From Dokdonia donghaensis DSW-1 (GTDB taxonomy: Bacteria > Bacteroidota > Bacteroidia > Flavobacteriales > Flavobacteriaceae), in assembly GCF_001653755.1 (NCBI RefSeq), contig NZ_CP015125.1, forward strand, positions 2,241,501-2,305,500: 64,000 nucleotides of DNA, in the 5' to 3' direction. A program made the translations under genes and the position numbers. Below the pieces are notes generated by a model. The model was not told the DNA's origin. It saw only the letters and a list, made by a program, of their open reading frames with translations, and made no database searches. This document shows, in pieces, positions 25,411 through 34,898 of the stretch (the first letter of the stretch is position 1; every line of letters starts with the position of its first letter).

Positions 25411-26625
25411 TTATCTAAGTGTTGTGATTACCTGAGTCTCGCTATGAAGGGTTTTGTGTACCGGGCATTTATCTGCGATTTGTAAAAGACGGTTGAGTTG
25501 TTTCTCATCAAGATCAGACGTTATTTTAATCTCACGGTGAAAGGTATCAATCTTTGCCGAAGGATTATCTTCACAAGCAACACAATCTTGAGCGTGCGTT
25601 TTACTGTAACTGGTGTGCACCTCAACATTTTCTATCACCCACTTTTTACGCTTTGTGTACATCTGTATGGTCATTGCCGTACAAGCAGAAAGACTTCCTG
25701 CGAGTAACTCATAGGGAGTAGGGCCATAGTCGTTTCCGCCTACGCGTACCGGCTCATCTGCCTTCATATGGTGATTGCCTAGTTTTAGTAAGGTTGTAAA
25801 CCCATCTTCTTCATCTAGACTTGCAACTACCTGAAAGGTAGTTTTTATAGTCTCTTGAACAGGTTGTGGTATATATCTCGCGGCCCATCCAGCGATAATT
25901 TTACCTACGTAAGCAGCATTTTCTTTGTCAATAAGTAAATGCTCAGATCCATCCAGAGTTACAAAACTCTTAGGGTGATGCGCGGCGTGGTATATTTCTT
26001 CGGCATTTTTTATAGAAACTGTTGCATCTTGTGGAGAGTGGAGTATAAGTAAAGCCTCGTGCAAGTTACGAGCAGCTTCTACACAAGAGTTTTCTTCTAG
26101 ATTATCTATAAACTGCTTTTTAAAAGTAAAATCACGTCCTGCGAGTTTTACATTAGCCTGACCTTTATCTTTTATTACTGAAAGTTGAGATCCTAATTGC
26201 TTTTGCACGTGTACTGGATTGCTAGGAGCTCCTATAGTTGCGACAGCCTTTATCGTATCAATCTTACCGCCTGCAAAAATTGCTGCAGCACCACCTAATG
26301 AGTGTCCCACAAGTAGAGAGGGTGCTTTGTATTCTTTGGCAAGAAAATCTGCAGCGCTTATGAGATCATCTACATTACTTGAGAAGTTTGTATCTGCAAA
26401 GTCACCATCACTGTCACCTAAACCCGTAAAATCAAAGCGTAACACGCCAAAACCTTGAGAGGCAAGTGCTCTACTTACATTGCGCACAGCACTAAAATCT
26501 TTTGTACAGGTAAAGCAATGTGCAAAAATGGCAAAGTTATGTGGGTCTTGATTTGCAGGTAGATCTAATCTTCCAGCCAATATTTCTCCGTGTGCATTTG
26601 TAAAGTTTATTTTACTTGATCTCAT
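25411..26625 (-). CDS. Alpha/beta-hydrolase fused to OsmC-like peroxidase domain
   Basis: A 404-residue fusion. Residues 1-250 are an alpha/beta-hydrolase with nucleophile elbow GHSLGG (about 110-115), an Asp in LHSPQDATV and a His in GSEHLL. Residues about 275-404 are an OsmC/Ohr-like domain with its two redox Cys in SACTAMT and DKCPVH. OsmC proteins reduce organic hydroperoxides. This two-domain arrangement is known in bacteria; cytoplasmic, single-gene unit. Confidence 0.9.
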   Translation of the reverse strand: MRSSKINFTNAHGEILAGRLDLPANQDPHNFAIFAHCFTCTKDFSAVRNVSRALASQGFGVLRFDFTGLGDSDGDFADTNFSSNVDDLISAADFLAKEYKAPSLLVGHSLGGAAAIFAGGKIDTIKAVATIGAPSNPVHVQKQLGSQLSVIKDKGQANVKLAGRDFTFKKQFIDNLEENSCVEAARNLHEALLILHSPQDATVSIKNAEEIYHAAHHPKSFVTLDGSEHLLIDKENAAYVGKIIAGWAARYIPQPVQETIKTTFQVVASLDEEDGFTTLLKLGNHHMKADEPVRVGGNDYGPTPYELLAGSLSACTAMTIQMYTKRKKWVIENVEVHTSYSKTHAQDCVACEDNPSAKIDTFHREIKITSDLDEKQLNRLLQIADKCPVHKTLHSETQVITTLR

Positions 26626-26779
26626 AATACGTAATATGTTTAATGGTTGTAGCTCTTCTGTCGAAGGAAAAAGGGCAACCTATCTTTAAAGAATTTAATG
26701 TACGATTATTACGTGTAATTGATATACAATAAAGGTTATCCTTCTTGTTTTTTACACTTTTATCATATTTTTCTATTCC

Positions 26780-26793
26780 GCTTTCGCGAAAGC
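26780..26793. repeat. Iterated palindrome, copy 10 (intergenic)
   Basis: Exact copy, just before the terminator at 26800. Confidence 0.95.
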
Positions 26794-26795
26794 GT

Positions 26796-26828
26796 AAAAA
26801 AGAAAACCCCAATCATAAGATTGAGGTT
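26796..26828 (-). terminator. Terminator for the DUF2490 and Asp-box operon
   Basis: Stem 26805-26814 with 26819-26828, loop ATAA; all pairs form on the minus transcript with one U-G wobble, and the A-rich 26796-26806 gives the U-run. Confidence 0.8.
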
Positions 26829-26857
26829 TTTTAATCATTAACGGGATGTTATCATCC

Positions 26858-27535
26858 TTATTTCTTTCGCCAGTCTGTTTTTATAAAAACAGCGAGTTGA
26901 AACCTGTCATAGGTGTCTACCGCAAAATCATTTTTGAGATATCCCATTTGTGCACTTAGGTTCTCACTAAAGTTGTAGCCTAGAGCACCGTACAGTCTAT
27001 TCTGCCCAAAAAAGTCATTCTGCAGATTAATAAAAATCTCATCATATGCGGTTAAAAACCATTTATCATTAAGCGGATAGGTTACTCGTAAAAAGTAACG
27101 TGCTCTATGCTCTGTGGTGTTCTCACCAGAAGGTCTGTTTATAAAACGTTGCTCTAATCTGTATCTGTGGCTAAAGTTAAACTTGCCAAGACTATTTTTA
27201 AGAACAAACTGCTCATACAGTCGATTTTCATTTACATTCTCTTCGCCTGCAAACTCAAGAAAGTTTGTGTCTGTGGTGATATTACCATATCCAAAAGATG
27301 CCATAGCCTTGTCTGATATATGGTAGTTAAGAGCCGTACGCAGGAGTAACTGATTAAAGTTACTCCCGAACTCGTACGTTCTATACTGTGCCTCTGCGTG
27401 TATGCTTAGCTTTTCTGATATTCTATTATTTGTGAATATCATTGCCCACGCGCCTAGATCATCTTCGCCACGGTCTTGGGCTTGCAATGATACAAGAGAT
27501 GAGAATAATAGTATTAAGGCTAAAAGCTTTTTCAT
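26858..27535 (-). CDS. DUF2490 outer-membrane beta-barrel protein
   Basis: A 225-residue protein with a signal peptide (cleavage near SLQA-Q, residue 19) and alternating amphipathic strands that end in an aromatic/charged strand, like a small outer-membrane barrel. Motifs such as LGAWAMIFTNNRISEKLSIHAEAQYR and HRYRLEQRF are characteristic of DUF2490. It starts 2 bases after the 1064-residue Asp-box protein, so both are on one transcript. Confidence 0.83.
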   Translation of the reverse strand: MKKLLALILLFSSLVSLQAQDRGEDDLGAWAMIFTNNRISEKLSIHAEAQYRTYEFGSNFNQLLLRTALNYHISDKAMASFGYGNITTDTNFLEFAGEENVNENRLYEQFVLKNSLGKFNFSHRYRLEQRFINRPSGENTTEHRARYFLRVTYPLNDKWFLTAYDEIFINLQNDFFGQNRLYGALGYNFSENLSAQMGYLKNDFAVDTYDRFQLAVFIKTDWRKK

Positions 27536-27537
27536 AC

Positions 27538-30500
27538 TTAGTTTAATTTAAACGTTTTTATCTCTTTAAAGCTACTTACATCCATAGCTTTTAGCGTAGT
27601 TTCAAATGGTGCCCACTCAGTGCTAAAGAATGTATTAGTCTTCTCTAGCGCGCTCTGTAACTCATTGCGCGCGTGTGACATAAGAGTAGTCTCTGTCGTA
27701 GTAAGTCCGTTAGGGCGACTACGTACATAACCACTGGCAGCACCTATACGATTCATCACTGTGATTTCTGGATTACGTGTGATACCCTGCCTTTTATCTA
27801 CCTTACCTATGTATAATGCGATTACTTCATCTATGCGCTTGTCCATATCTTTTATAGAGGCTAGCTCATCTTTATACGCCTTTTTATCATCAAGTTTGTT
27901 AATCATTTTCTTGTAATCATTTGCAAGGTTCTTGCTCTCTACAAGTTGTTTTACAGCATCTGCGGCTACTTGAGTCATCGCTTCAAGATCTTTGGCAGCA
28001 TTGTAACTATCGTCTATTGCTTTTTGCGGCACATCATACCTTGGGTCGCTCTCTACTGTGATAGCGCTCTCGCTTGTTTGATCTCCGTACTGCATTACAA
28101 GCTTGTAAGTTCCTGGTTTTACAGAAACCCCTCTAGGTTCATTCTTACGTTTTCTTATGCTTCTAGATGGGCGATCACCACCAGACTCATTCATATACCA
28201 AGTAGTTTTATAAATACCTGTACTGTCTGGAGTTTTCCACTTGAGGTGACGTATCTGTCTAGCACCATCATATATTTTAAGGTGGATAGAATCCCAAGTT
28301 ACTTTTGCCTCATCTACTTCTTCGGCATCTTTATCGTCGCCTTTTTTCTTTTTATCTACTTTTTGTTTGGTTACATAGTAAGCGATTTGCGCACCACTTT
28401 TTCTGTTCTCACCGTTATAAATGGCATCTGCTCCAAAACGACTTCCCGTAGGTTGCTGGTATGACGCGTCATATGCAGTAGGAGGGGTGAAGAGTTGTAG
28501 CTTTCGCGAAAGCGTACTTCTATCACTCGCTATCTTACGTAGTGGTCTTATATCATCAAGAACCCAGGCTGCACGCCCAAAGGTTCCAATTACAAGATCG
28601 TGCTCTCTAGGGTGAATTACTAAATCTTTTACCGAAGTAGTAGGGAATCCTTTTGTCCACTTCTGCCAGTTGTTACCAGCATCAATAGATACATAAAGAC
28701 CATCATCTGTACCTAAGAATAATAGATTCTTCTCTTCTGGATCTTCTATAATTGATAACGCATAACTCTGCACATCATTCTCATCTACAATGCGCGTCCA
28801 GCTTTTACCATAATTGGTAGTTCTGTAGGCATAAGGAGTGTAATTAAAGCGTCTATAGTCGTTTGCAACTAGAAGCGCTTCACCTTTATTCTTATCACTT
28901 GCTTTAATTTGTACTATCCAGCTTCCTTTTGGTAAACCTTTTAAGTTATTAGACACTTCTGTGTAAGAAGATCCGCCATTTGTAGTATAATGTACACGGC
29001 CATCGTCTGTACCTACCCAAAACATATCTTTTTCAAGCGGAGATGGTTCTATTACCAGAATGGTAGTATGATTTTCGGCACCGGTGGCATCCATAGTAAG
29101 ACCACCAGATTCAGATTGCTTTTGTTTCTCTGGGTCGTTTGTAGTAAGGTCTGGAGAAATTACTTCCCAAGTGAGTCCCTTATCTGTAGACTTGTGTACA
29201 AACTGACTACCAAAGTATATGGTACTGTTATCAAAAGGATCAATGTTTATAGCACTGTTCCAGTTAAAACGAAGTTTTACTTCTGGATCTGGGTGTGTAG
29301 GTTTTACCCCATAGTTGTTACCAGTTTTGTAATCATAACGGCTCACAAACCCCTGCTGACTCATAGACCACCCGTACTGGCTGTCATCGCGATCTGGTAC
29401 TACGTCAAAACCATCTCCAAAAGAGATTTCTTGCCAGTAATCGTTACGTATACCTTGAGCTTTCCATACATAGGCAGGTCCTCTCCACGAGCCATTATCT
29501 TGCATACCTCCATATACATTATAAGGAAACTCATTATCTACATTAATGTGATAAAACTGAGCTACAGGTAAGTTACCTATAAAACGCCACGTCTTACCAC
29601 CGTCTTTTGTGATGTTAAGACCGCCGTCATTACCGTCCATCATAAACTTCCCATTGTTAGGGTGTATCCACCAGGCGTGGTGATCTGGGTGTACGCCGTT
29701 ATCTACTCCGTAAGCGCCCATAAGTTGGTCAAAATTTTTCCCACCATCTTCAGACACGTTTACATAGGTAAATACAGAAAACACACGATTTTCATTTTGA
29801 GGATCTACGTGTATATCACTATAGTAAAATGGTCTGTTCCCTATATCACTCTTGTCGTTAATCTTTTTCCAGTTAAAGCCGCCATCGTTAGAGCGGTATA
29901 GTGCATTCTTCTTTGCTTCTATAAGCGCATATACCACGTTAGGACTTCCGGGAGCAATAGAGAGACCTATACGACCTAGTTCTCCCTTAGGAAGTCCATC
30001 TTGATCTGTAAGTTCTTTCCAAGTGTCACCACCATCGTGAGTCATATACATACCAGAACCTTCACCACCAGACTTAAAGAACCAAGGGTCACGTTTGTGC
30101 TCCCACATTGCTACAATAAGTTTATTAGGGTTTGTTGGGTCCATAACCATATCTGCCACACCAGACTTGATGTTTGTAAATAAAACCTTATTCCACGTTT
30201 TACCACCATCTGTAGTTTTAAAAACGCCACGCTCTGGGTGTTCTCCCCAAGGAGAACCTATAGCGCCCACATAAACCACATCTGGATTAGTAGGATCTAT
30301 AATAACGCGGTGTATGTGACGGGTTTTTTCTAATCCCATAGATTTCCACGTTTTACCGCCATCTAGTGATTTATAAACACCATAACCACCATTAAGAGAG
30401 TTACGTGGGTTTCCTTCTCCCGTACCTACCCATATCACAGATGGATTAGATTGTTGTATCGCTACAGCTCCTATAGAGGCGGTGAGCTCGTTTTCAAAAA

Positions 30501-30732
30501 TAGGATCCCATTTTATTCCGCCAGACGTAGATTTCCATAAACCTCCAGAAGCTGTACCTACATACATTACATCTGGATTATCTGTAACCACATCTATAGC
30601 AGTCACACGACCAGACATACCGCCTGGGCCTATATTACGGGGTTGTACATCCTTGAGCAAGGACATATCAAGTTTTTGAGCAGATACTACTGTGCAGATG
30701 CATATCAGTAGGAGTGAGAAGAGTTGTTTCAT
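27538..30732 (-). CDS. Secreted Asp-box (BNR) propeller protein, sortilin-like
   Basis: A 1064-residue secreted protein (signal peptide to about residue 18). Repeated Asp-box motifs (SLDGGKTWKSM, TTDGGKTWNKV, THDGGDTWKEL, SNDGGFNWKKI, TKDGGKTWRFI) show two beta-propellers as in sortilin/VPS10-like and exo-glycosidase-like proteins. A C-terminal region (about 800-1064) has an Ig-like strand set and a helical bundle. Often annotated glycosyl hydrolase, but the catalytic residues cannot be confirmed here. An iterated palindrome encodes LSRK at about residue 740. Confidence 0.85.
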   Translation of the reverse strand: MKQLFSLLLICICTVVSAQKLDMSLLKDVQPRNIGPGGMSGRVTAIDVVTDNPDVMYVGTASGGLWKSTSGGIKWDPIFENELTASIGAVAIQQSNPSVIWVGTGEGNPRNSLNGGYGVYKSLDGGKTWKSMGLEKTRHIHRVIIDPTNPDVVYVGAIGSPWGEHPERGVFKTTDGGKTWNKVLFTNIKSGVADMVMDPTNPNKLIVAMWEHKRDPWFFKSGGEGSGMYMTHDGGDTWKELTDQDGLPKGELGRIGLSIAPGSPNVVYALIEAKKNALYRSNDGGFNWKKINDKSDIGNRPFYYSDIHVDPQNENRVFSVFTYVNVSEDGGKNFDQLMGAYGVDNGVHPDHHAWWIHPNNGKFMMDGNDGGLNITKDGGKTWRFIGNLPVAQFYHINVDNEFPYNVYGGMQDNGSWRGPAYVWKAQGIRNDYWQEISFGDGFDVVPDRDDSQYGWSMSQQGFVSRYDYKTGNNYGVKPTHPDPEVKLRFNWNSAINIDPFDNSTIYFGSQFVHKSTDKGLTWEVISPDLTTNDPEKQKQSESGGLTMDATGAENHTTILVIEPSPLEKDMFWVGTDDGRVHYTTNGGSSYTEVSNNLKGLPKGSWIVQIKASDKNKGEALLVANDYRRFNYTPYAYRTTNYGKSWTRIVDENDVQSYALSIIEDPEEKNLLFLGTDDGLYVSIDAGNNWQKWTKGFPTTSVKDLVIHPREHDLVIGTFGRAAWVLDDIRPLRKIASDRSTLSRKLQLFTPPTAYDASYQQPTGSRFGADAIYNGENRKSGAQIAYYVTKQKVDKKKKGDDKDAEEVDEAKVTWDSIHLKIYDGARQIRHLKWKTPDSTGIYKTTWYMNESGGDRPSRSIRKRKNEPRGVSVKPGTYKLVMQYGDQTSESAITVESDPRYDVPQKAIDDSYNAAKDLEAMTQVAADAVKQLVESKNLANDYKKMINKLDDKKAYKDELASIKDMDKRIDEVIALYIGKVDKRQGITRNPEITVMNRIGAASGYVRSRPNGLTTTETTLMSHARNELQSALEKTNTFFSTEWAPFETTLKAMDVSSFKEIKTFKLN
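28500..28513. repeat. Iterated palindrome, copy 11 (inside Asp-box gene)
   Basis: Exact copy; read on the minus strand as LSRK. Confidence 0.95.
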
Positions 30733-30853
30733 TATAAAATTTTGGTTGAATTATAATGACCTTTCGGTCAAGGGACTAAAGTTAATTAAAAGACAATCTT
30801 AATTTCTTAAATAGTTGTTAATGGATGCGCTATGTTTTAAAGGTTTTATTCAC

Positions 30854-30867
30854 GCTTTCGCGAAAGC
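30854..30867. repeat. Iterated palindrome, copy 12 (intergenic)
   Basis: Exact copy, in the divergent spacer between the Asp-box gene and the fasciclin gene. Confidence 0.95.
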
Positions 30868-30930
30868 GTAATTATATCTCTAATAAAGCGTTATGAAATA
30901 ATTAACAAGATATTGGTATAACATTAGCTT

Positions 30931-30958
30931 TTTGTTTAATAATATGAACATATCTTTG
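30931..30958 (+). promoter_or_regulatory. Probable promoter of the fasciclin gene
   Basis: TATCTTTG (30951-30958) matches TAnnTTTG; TTTG (30931-30934) lies 16 bases upstream, slightly short spacing. Confidence 0.5.
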
Positions 30959-30981
30959 AACAAATAAAAAAACCAATTGTT

Positions 30982-31575
30982 ATGAAAAAGATGTTATTAA
31001 TGGCAGCAACAGCAGGATTATTATTTGCTTCTTGCGCCGAAGGAACTAAAGAAAAAGCAACAGAAACAAATGAGGAAGTTGCACAAGCCGTAGTAGAGCT
31101 AGAAGAGCCTGTGGTAGAAGAGCCAGGTACAATAGTAGATATCGCTGTAGGTAATGAAAATTTTACAACATTAGTAACAGCTGTAAAAGCAGCAGGACTT
31201 GTAGAAACTTTATCTAGTACAGGACCATTTACTGTATTTGCACCTACAAATGATGCTTTTGCAAAACTACCAGAAGGAACTGTAGGTACTCTAGTAAAGC
31301 CAGAAAACAAAGCAATGTTAACAGATATCTTAACCTACCACGTAGTTTCTGGTGAGTATATGGCTGGTGACGTAGTTGCGGCTATCAAGAAGAATAATGG
31401 TTCTTTTAGTACAAACACTGTGATGGGAGAGCAAATTACTTTAATGATGGACGGAGAAAACGTTGTTATTAAGGATGCAAAAGGTGGGACATCTGTAATT
31501 ATTATGACAGATGTAGATGCTTCAAACGGAGTAATACACGCTATAGACACTGTAATTATGCCTAAAGGGAAGTAA
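30982..31575 (+). CDS. Fasciclin (FAS1) domain lipoprotein
   Basis: A 197-residue lipoprotein (lipobox FAS-C, Cys at about 18), a Glu/Val-rich linker, then one FAS1 domain (about 60-195). The H1 motif FTVFAPTNDAFAKLP and the H2-like GVIHAIDTVIMP are clear. FAS1 domains mediate adhesion or small-ligand binding. Single-gene unit with its own promoter and terminator. Confidence 0.92.
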   Translation: MKKMLLMAATAGLLFASCAEGTKEKATETNEEVAQAVVELEEPVVEEPGTIVDIAVGNENFTTLVTAVKAAGLVETLSSTGPFTVFAPTNDAFAKLPEGTVGTLVKPENKAMLTDILTYHVVSGEYMAGDVVAAIKKNNGSFSTNTVMGEQITLMMDGENVVIKDAKGGTSVIIMTDVDASNGVIHAIDTVIMPKGK

Positions 31576-31604
31576 TTACAACCCACATTTAATAAAGAAT
31601 TAAG

Positions 31605-31630
31605 AAGCGCCTCAGTAGGGGCGCTTTTTT
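31605..31630 (+). terminator. Terminator of the fasciclin gene
   Basis: Stem AAGCGCC / GGCGCTT followed by a T-run. Confidence 0.85.
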
Positions 31631-31662
31631 ATTGACCTATTAGGTAGTAATTTTATACAGCT

Positions 31663-32784
31663 ATGAGAAAACAACAAAATAGGAGCGGTTTTGTATTCAA
31701 AACCTATGACGCTCCGCAAAAATCCCTTTTTGACCAGCTGCTTGATATATTTCAAGAGCTCATCACCCACACCTCTGGTGATTTTGACGAGGCGATGGAC
31801 TGGCTTAAAGAGCTTGATAAAGAATATAAACTCACAAATGATGAGTATACCTTAGACGATTTTGTACAGGAGCTTAAAGACAAAGGCTACATACGAGAAG
31901 AAATTAAGCCAGACGGTAATAACGGCACGGCTATCACAGAGAAGACAGAGCGGGCCATACGTAAGAGAGCCCTAGATCAAATTTTTGGGAAGCTTAAAAA
32001 GAGCTCTCAGGGTAACCACAGGTCAAAACTTAACGGTAGAGGAGATGAGCATACTGGTGATTATCGCGAGTATCGTTTTGGTGATGGGCTAGAGCGCATC
32101 TCTATGACAGAAAGTTTGCGTAATGCCCAAATTAATAATGGTGCAGAAGATTTCCGCTTACGCGAAAGCGACCTCGTGGTAGAAGAAACCCACTTTAAAG
32201 CACAAATGAGTACCGTACTTATGATAGATATATCACACAGTATGATACTTTATGGAGAAGACCGTATTACTCCAGCCAAAAAGGTAGCGATGGCACTAGC
32301 ACAGCTCATCACAACGAGGTATCCAAAAGACTCTTTAGATATAATTGTATATGGGAACGATGCCTGGCCTATCAAAATTAAAGATTTACCGTATTTGCAA
32401 GTGGGTCCTTATCACACTAACACAGTAGCAGGTCTTAATCTGGCTATGGATATCTTGAGACGTAAGCGTAACTCAAATAAACAGATCTTTAATATTACAG
32501 ATGGTAAACCGTCTTGTATAAAGCTTAAAGATGGGCGCTACTATAAAAACCCAAATGGACTAGACGAGTATATTGTAAACAAGTGTTACAGTATGGCTAG
32601 ACAAGCACGTAAGCTTCATATACCTATCACAACATTTATGATTGCAAATGACCCTTACCTGCAACAGTTTGTAGATAATTTTATTGAGGCAAACCAAGGA
32701 AAAGCGTTCTATACAGGACTGCAAGGTCTAGGAGAGATGATCTTTCAAGATTATGAAAGCAACAGAAAGAAGAGAATAAAATAA
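31663..32784 (+). CDS. vWA domain protein partnered with a MoxR-like ATPase
   Basis: A 373-residue soluble protein. The C-terminal vWA domain (about 180-360) has the MIDAS motif DISHS (about 188-192) and a second element TDGKPS. The N-terminal half is charged, including the sequence GDGLERISM. The gene lies 55 bases before an AAA+ MoxR/chelatase-like ATPase gene, the arrangement of ATPase-vWA pairs such as RavA-ViaA or BchI-BchD; the pair probably act as a metal- or protein-remodelling chaperone. A one-mismatch palindrome (32156-32169) encodes RLRES. Confidence 0.82.
   Translation: MRKQQNRSGFVFKTYDAPQKSLFDQLLDIFQELITHTSGDFDEAMDWLKELDKEYKLTNDEYTLDDFVQELKDKGYIREEIKPDGNNGTAITEKTERAIRKRALDQIFGKLKKSSQGNHRSKLNGRGDEHTGDYREYRFGDGLERISMTESLRNAQINNGAEDFRLRESDLVVEETHFKAQMSTVLMIDISHSMILYGEDRITPAKKVAMALAQLITTRYPKDSLDIIVYGNDAWPIKIKDLPYLQVGPYHTNTVAGLNLAMDILRRKRNSNKQIFNITDGKPSCIKLKDGRYYKNPNGLDEYIVNKCYSMARQARKLHIPITTFMIANDPYLQQFVDNFIEANQGKAFYTGLQGLGEMIFQDYESNRKKRIK
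32156..32169. repeat. Iterated palindrome, one-mismatch copy
   Basis: GCTTACGCGAAAGC: the fifth base is A instead of T. Coding, frame RLRES. Confidence 0.75.
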
Positions 32785-32839
32785 CTGTAAAAAAAAGAAT
32801 AGATACCTCATTGTGAGATGAGGTAAAATAAGAATAGCT

Positions 32840-34306
32840 ATGAATCATACAGAAATAAAAACACTAGGAGCTCTTAAAGAAGTATCGTGGTCATCTAGAA
32901 GTATAAAAGAAGAGTTGCGCGAGCACCTTATATCAAAATTACAAGCTGGTACACCTACATTTACAGGTATACACGGTTATGAGCATACGGTTATACCAGA
33001 ACTAGAAAGGGCCATATTAAGTAAACATAATATCAATCTATTAGGGCTACGTGGTCAAGCAAAAACTAGACTTGCACGTCAAATGGTAAATCTCCTTGAT
33101 GAGTGGATGCCTATAGTAGCAGGGTCAGAAATTAATGATGATCCGCTTAATCCAATCTCGAGGTATGCTACAGAGCTTATTAAGGAAAAAGGAGATGACA
33201 CACCTATAGACTGGGTGCATAGATCTGAGCGCTTTGCAGAGAAGCTCGCAACACCAGATGTGACTGTTGCAGATATAGTAGGTGACGTAGATCCTATAAA
33301 GGCAGCAAACCTTAAATTGAGTTATGCAGACGACCGCGTGATACACTACGGAATGATTCCTCGTGCAAACAGGTCAATTTTTGTAATCAACGAGTTACCA
33401 GATTTACAAGCACGTATACAAGTGGCCTTGTTTAATATACTACAAGAAGGCGATATTCAAATACGCGGCTTTAAATTGAGACTACCACTTGATATGCAGT
33501 TTGTTTTTACTGCAAATCCAGAAGATTATACAAACAGAGGAAGCATAGTTACTCCACTTAAAGACCGTATAGGCTCTCAAATACTTACTCACTATCCAGA
33601 AACAGTGGCTATCGCCCGTACTATAACAGATCAAGAAGCAAATCTAGACGAGCGCCAGAAAACTAAAGTACACGTACCTAATCTAGTAAAAGATCTTATA
33701 GAAGAGATAGGTTTTGTAGCTAGAGAGAGCGAGTATATAGATGAAAAGAGTGGTATAAGTGCACGTATGAGTATAACGGCATTTGAAAACTTAATGAGTA
33801 CAGCAGAGCGTCGTATGTTGTTATCTGGAGATACAACTACTACAATACGATATTCTGATCTTATGGGTATAATTCCTGCGATTACCGGAAAGGTAGAATT
33901 AGTATATGAAGGAGAGCAAGAGGGAGCAGATGAGGTTGCAAAAATTCTTATAGGTGATGCAACGCGATCACTTTTTGATGATTATTTTCCAAAGATCGAA
34001 AAGCTTGTAAAAGATAATCAAGAAGATCCTTATGGTGATGTCTTAGCTTGGTTCTTTGAGCAAAGTGGTTTTGAACTTGAAGATAATTTGACTGACAAAG
34101 AATACAAATTAATGCTAGACAGCATTACACCTTTAGAAGAACTCGTAAATAAATATCAGCCCGAAACAGTAGAGGAGGACCGCTATTTCTTAAAAGAGTT
34201 TATCCTTTTTGGACTTGTAGAATATAAGAAACTGAGCAAGTATAAACTCACCACAGGGATGCGTTTTAATGATCTTTATGGAAATTACATCTCAGGATTA
34301 GGATAA
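32840..34306 (+). CDS. MoxR/Mg-chelatase-like AAA+ ATPase
   Basis: A 488-residue ATPase. Walker A-like loop GLRGQAKT (about residues 62-69) and a Walker B region FVINELPDL (about 182-190) where the usual Asp before Glu is Asn. The following QARIQVALFNILQEGDIQIRG and FVFTANPEDYTNRG match sensor and helix-2-insert features of MoxR/chelatase ATPases. It probably hydrolyses ATP to act with the upstream vWA protein. The NE variant of Walker B deserves comparison with homologues. Confidence 0.85.
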   Translation: MNHTEIKTLGALKEVSWSSRSIKEELREHLISKLQAGTPTFTGIHGYEHTVIPELERAILSKHNINLLGLRGQAKTRLARQMVNLLDEWMPIVAGSEINDDPLNPISRYATELIKEKGDDTPIDWVHRSERFAEKLATPDVTVADIVGDVDPIKAANLKLSYADDRVIHYGMIPRANRSIFVINELPDLQARIQVALFNILQEGDIQIRGFKLRLPLDMQFVFTANPEDYTNRGSIVTPLKDRIGSQILTHYPETVAIARTITDQEANLDERQKTKVHVPNLVKDLIEEIGFVARESEYIDEKSGISARMSITAFENLMSTAERRMLLSGDTTTTIRYSDLMGIIPAITGKVELVYEGEQEGADEVAKILIGDATRSLFDDYFPKIEKLVKDNQEDPYGDVLAWFFEQSGFELEDNLTDKEYKLMLDSITPLEELVNKYQPETVEEDRYFLKEFILFGLVEYKKLSKYKLTTGMRFNDLYGNYISGLG

Positions 34307-34395
34307 TTTTGAAATATAAATTATTTATTTATATAATCATTGTAAGTATTTGATTTAAAATGTTTAGTGTGAAATTTTTAGATTAGACTAAAATG

Positions 34396-34424
34396 AAAAA
34401 AGCTCCTCAAAAAGGAGCTTTTTT
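34396..34424. terminator. Bidirectional terminator
   Basis: Stem AAAAAAGCTCC / GGAGCTTTTTT with loop TCAAAAA; serves the ATPase gene and the convergent LysM gene. Confidence 0.88.
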
Positions 34425-34455
34425 ATGAATATAATTCTTTGTGGGATGTTTTATA

Positions 34456-34836
34456 TTATCCTAGGTTTGGAATTACTAATTCTTGATCTGGATGTATAAC
34501 ATCTGGGTTTTTAAGGATGTCTTTATTTGCTTCGAAGATCTCTTTGTACTTCATTGCGTCTCCATAATAATGTTTTGCAATCTTGCCTAGTGTGTCTCCA
34601 CTCGCTACTGTATGACGTGCATAAACAGATGTATCTGCAACTTTAATGTCTGCTACAATGTCACCTGGATTTTCTCCTCCAGCCGCTTTTATAGCATCCC
34701 AAAGTTGGTTTTTCTCATATTGATTTGTTGCAGTTCCTCTTACGTGAAGTACTCCATTTTCTTCTTTTACATCTCCGTTCTGGATGTTAAGTTTTTCTCC
34801 AAGGTCAAGAACGTTTTGATATTTTGCTTTTACCAT
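34456..34836 (-). CDS. BON and LysM domain protein (Kbp/YgaU-like)
   Basis: A 126-residue soluble protein: BON domain (about residues 20-66) and C-terminal LysM domain (about 72-124; VASGDTLGKIAKHYYG and DVIHPDQELVIP). The arrangement equals E. coli Kbp (YgaU), a cytoplasmic potassium-binding protein. No signal peptide. Single gene. Confidence 0.87.
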   Translation of the reverse strand: MVKAKYQNVLDLGEKLNIQNGDVKEENGVLHVRGTATNQYEKNQLWDAIKAAGGENPGDIVADIKVADTSVYARHTVASGDTLGKIAKHYYGDAMKYKEIFEANKDILKNPDVIHPDQELVIPNLG

Positions 34837-34898
34837 TATTTTAGTATTAGTGTTAATTTGTTTTTAATATACAAAGTGTTTAAGATATTGTAATTAAT

